A stretch of 7,425 bases of DNA from Planctomycetales bacterium (GTDB lineage: Bacteria > Planctomycetota > Planctomycetia > Pirellulales > UBA7805): contig WVZU01000091.1 in NCBI GenBank assembly GCA_011772275.1, positions 1,395 to 8,819 on the forward strand, read 5' to 3'. The notes beneath the pieces were generated by a model that was not told the origin of the DNA, ran no database searches, and saw only the letters and a list, made by a program, of their open reading frames with translations. Position numbers and translations under genes: made by a program. Shown piece by piece: positions 5,624-7,425 of this stretch (the stretch's first letter is position 1; every line of letters begins with the position of its first letter).

Positions 5624-7354
5624 ATGGAAAAACCGCAAGTCGAATCGACCGGCCTGTCGATTCCCGTCGCCGCCCTGGCCACCGGCTGGCAAACGGCGCT
5701 GACGCGGCCGCCGCGGGTCGAACTGCGGGGGGTTCGCTGGACGAGCAATCCGCCGGGCGCGATTTGTGTGGACTTGCGAGGCCCGCCACCGGCCGTTCGC
5801 ACGTTTGTCTTCGACCGCCCGCCTCCTATCCTCCAACCACCTGCTCGGCCAACCCGCCGCCCCCGGCGGTCGGACGAGCGGCGTTCCACGACGCGGATTT
5901 CCGCGCCCCCGGATCTGGTCAAACTGGATGACCGGTTGCTGTACGTCTTGCAGCCGCCCCTGGAATCCTTGTTGGATTCCCAATCGCTGTCGCTGCCGTT
6001 TCAACCTTTTCCATACCAACTGGCCGGTATCGCTTTCCTCTTCCCGCGCTACGCCGCTGTGCTGGCGGACGAAATGGGGCTGGGCAAGACGATGCAAGCC
6101 ATCACGTCGGTACGGCTGTTGCTGTACGCCGGCCAGGTCCGCCGCGTCCTGCTGCTGTGCCCCAAGCCGCTGGTGACCAACTGGCAGCGCGAGTTCGCCC
6201 TCTGGGCACCCGAAATCCCGCTCAACATTGTCCAAGGCAACCAGGCAACCCGCCGGTGGCAATGGCGACTGCCCAAGGCGATCGTGACGATAGCCAATTA
6301 CGAGCTGATTTTGCGGGACGGCCCGCTGGTCAGCGAGGGCGAACTGGAATTCGATTTGGTGATCCTGGACGAATCCCAGCGGATCAAGAACGCGCGGGGT
6401 ACCACCTCGCGAATGGTACGCCGCATCCGCCGGCGGCGCAGCTGGGCGTTGACCGGTACGCCGATCGAAAACAGTACCGACGATCTGGTCGGCATCTTCG
6501 AATTCGTCTCCCCCGGCCTGCTGTCGCCCGACATGAAGCCGCGGCGGATGTCCCAGGCGGCCCGCGACTACGTCCTGCGCCGCTGCAAAGACGACGTGCT
6601 GCAGGATCTGCCTCCCAAACTGGTCCGCGACGCCGAACTGCCCCTCACAACCGCTCAACGCAAAACCTACCAACGCGCCGAAGAGCAAGGTGTTGTCCAG
6701 CTGTCGCAGCTGGGCGAGCGGATCACCGTGCAACACGTGTTCCAGCTGATCTTGCGGCTCAAACAAATCTGCAACTTCGATCCCGTCACCGGCGAAAGTG
6801 CCAAGCAGGACCGGTTGCTGGCCGAACTGGAAGAAATCGCCGCCAGCAAGCAGAAGGCGATTATTTTCAGCCAGTACGTGGCAACCCTCCAACAACTGGC
6901 CCGGCAACTGGAGCCGTTCCGACCGGTGCAGTACCACGGCAAAGTGCCCAGCCGCTACCGCGACCAAGTCATCGCACAGTTTCGCGACGACCCGACCTGC
7001 CACGCGATCCTGATCAGCTACGGGGCAGGCAGCGTCGGACTGAACCTGCAATTTGCCAGCTATGTGTTCCTCTTCGATCGCTGGTGGAATCCGGCCGTCG
7101 AGGACCAGGCCATCAACCGCGCTCATCGCATCGGCGCGGCCGGGCCGGTCACCGTGACCCGCTTTCTGTCGACCGGCACCATCGAAGAACGGATCGATCA
7201 GATCCTGCAGCAGAAACGGGAACTGTTTGAAATGATCTTCTCCCAGGACCAGGTGCCAGGGAACCTGGGGCTGACACAGGCGGAAATCTTTGGCCTCTTC
7301 AACCTGCAGGGGCCCGAAGGGCCCCTGTCCCCCTCCGGACCGGTGTCCTCGTGA
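5624..7354 (+). CDS. SNF2-family DNA-dependent ATPase (superfamily 2 helicase-like)
   Basis: The 576-residue protein has both RecA lobes of an SNF2 double-strand DNA translocase, which remodels DNA-protein complexes rather than unwinding DNA. Motifs in order: YQ at 131-132; Walker A DEMGLGKT at 149-156 (K155); Ia PKPLVTNW at 180-187; Walker B DESQ at 249-252 followed by RIKN; III LTGTPIEN around 276-283; IV KAIIFSQY at 411-418; V GAGSVGLNL at 467-475; then FDRWWNPAVEDQ and VI QAINRAHRIG at 495-504. Motif II is DESQ rather than the common DEAH/DEAQ, and motif VI ends RIGAAG where most members have RIGQ. Residues 1-125 are an unrecognised extension with a Pro/Arg-rich linker at 65-91. The ATG at 5624 has AGGG nine bases upstream. 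A TTG at 5567, overlapping the previous stop as TTGA, would add 19 residues and cannot be excluded. Confidence 0.93.
   Translation: MEKPQVESTGLSIPVAALATGWQTALTRPPRVELRGVRWTSNPPGAICVDLRGPPPAVRTFVFDRPPPILQPPARPTRRPRRSDERRSTTRISAPPDLVKLDDRLLYVLQPPLESLLDSQSLSLPFQPFPYQLAGIAFLFPRYAAVLADEMGLGKTMQAITSVRLLLYAGQVRRVLLLCPKPLVTNWQREFALWAPEIPLNIVQGNQATRRWQWRLPKAIVTIANYELILRDGPLVSEGELEFDLVILDESQRIKNARGTTSRMVRRIRRRRSWALTGTPIENSTDDLVGIFEFVSPGLLSPDMKPRRMSQAARDYVLRRCKDDVLQDLPPKLVRDAELPLTTAQRKTYQRAEEQGVVQLSQLGERITVQHVFQLILRLKQICNFDPVTGESAKQDRLLAELEEIAASKQKAIIFSQYVATLQQLARQLEPFRPVQYHGKVPSRYRDQVIAQFRDDPTCHAILISYGAGSVGLNLQFASYVFLFDRWWNPAVEDQAINRAHRIGAAGPVTVTRFLSTGTIEERIDQILQQKRELFEMIFSQDQVPGNLGLTQAEIFGLFNLQGPEGPLSPSGPVSS
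7307..7327 (+). other. Perfect 9-bp GC hairpin at the 3' end of the ATPase gene
   Basis: CAGGGGCCC and GGGCCCCTG flank a GAA triloop, 24 bases before the TGA. It encodes part of the low-complexity tail LQGPEGPLSPSG, which lies outside the ATPase core. With no T-run after it, it is not a standard terminator, but it could slow polymerase or protect the mRNA end. Confidence 0.4.
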
Positions 7355-7425
7355 GCGCGGGAGCCGATCGGAACTGACAGTCCCAGGTCGTCACGCCGCC
7401 GGGCAGGCCGCCAGCCACCCCTCCC
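7355..7425. other. Trailing 71 bases without a recognisable gene
   Basis: A GTG at 7351 overlaps the ATPase stop but reaches a TGA after eight codons. No other start with a ribosome site is visible before the window ends. Confidence 0.4.

Noticed and set aside
5618..7126. 502-codon minus-strand open frame
   Set aside because: It is antisense to the SNF2 ATPase. It is a GC-rich shadow frame, Gln/Arg/Gly-rich and without motifs.

Overview
The window is GC-rich chromosomal DNA with mostly strong G/C third-position bias. It holds six confident protein-coding genes: four on the minus strand and two on the plus strand. There is no rRNA, tRNA, CRISPR array or transposase gene. The gene set (a LuxE/LuxC-like pair, a PilZ protein, a small SNF2 ATPase beside an unrecognised 185-residue protein), the sparse Shine-Dalgarno use and the long intergenic stretches with palindromes are compatible with a planctomycete. 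That assignment is inference from style, not from a marker gene.

Left half, read on the minus strand from right to left: a 124-residue PilZ-type protein (GTG start at 3288), a 378-residue PaaK/LuxE-like adenylate-forming enzyme (ATG at 2748) and a 480-residue aldehyde-dehydrogenase-superfamily protein (ATG at 1534). The last has the marks of an acyl-reducing, LuxC-like enzyme. Together the two enzymes could activate a carboxylic acid and reduce it to an aldehyde. Gaps of 165 and 77 bases allow one transcript but do not prove it. A bulged GC hairpin follows the last stop codon. Beyond it, a coding-looking minus-strand frame with no start codon runs off the left edge.

Middle: 806 bases (3289-4094) hold no convincing gene. 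They contain a palindrome just upstream of the PilZ gene and, at 3735-3962, six short-loop hairpins arranged as a mirror image around position 3848.5. Mirror partners differ in five stem base pairs, and every difference is compensated so that the stem stays perfect. This is the most striking feature of the window and resembles a REP/BIME-type extragenic palindrome element.

Right half: a 156-residue acidic helical protein of unknown function (minus strand) is divergent from a two-gene plus-strand unit. That unit encodes a 185-residue protein of unknown function and a 576-residue SNF2-family ATPase. The 447-base divergent region carries a perfect 10-base tandem repeat and one doubtful minus-strand small ORF. 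The last 71 bases after the ATPase show no gene.
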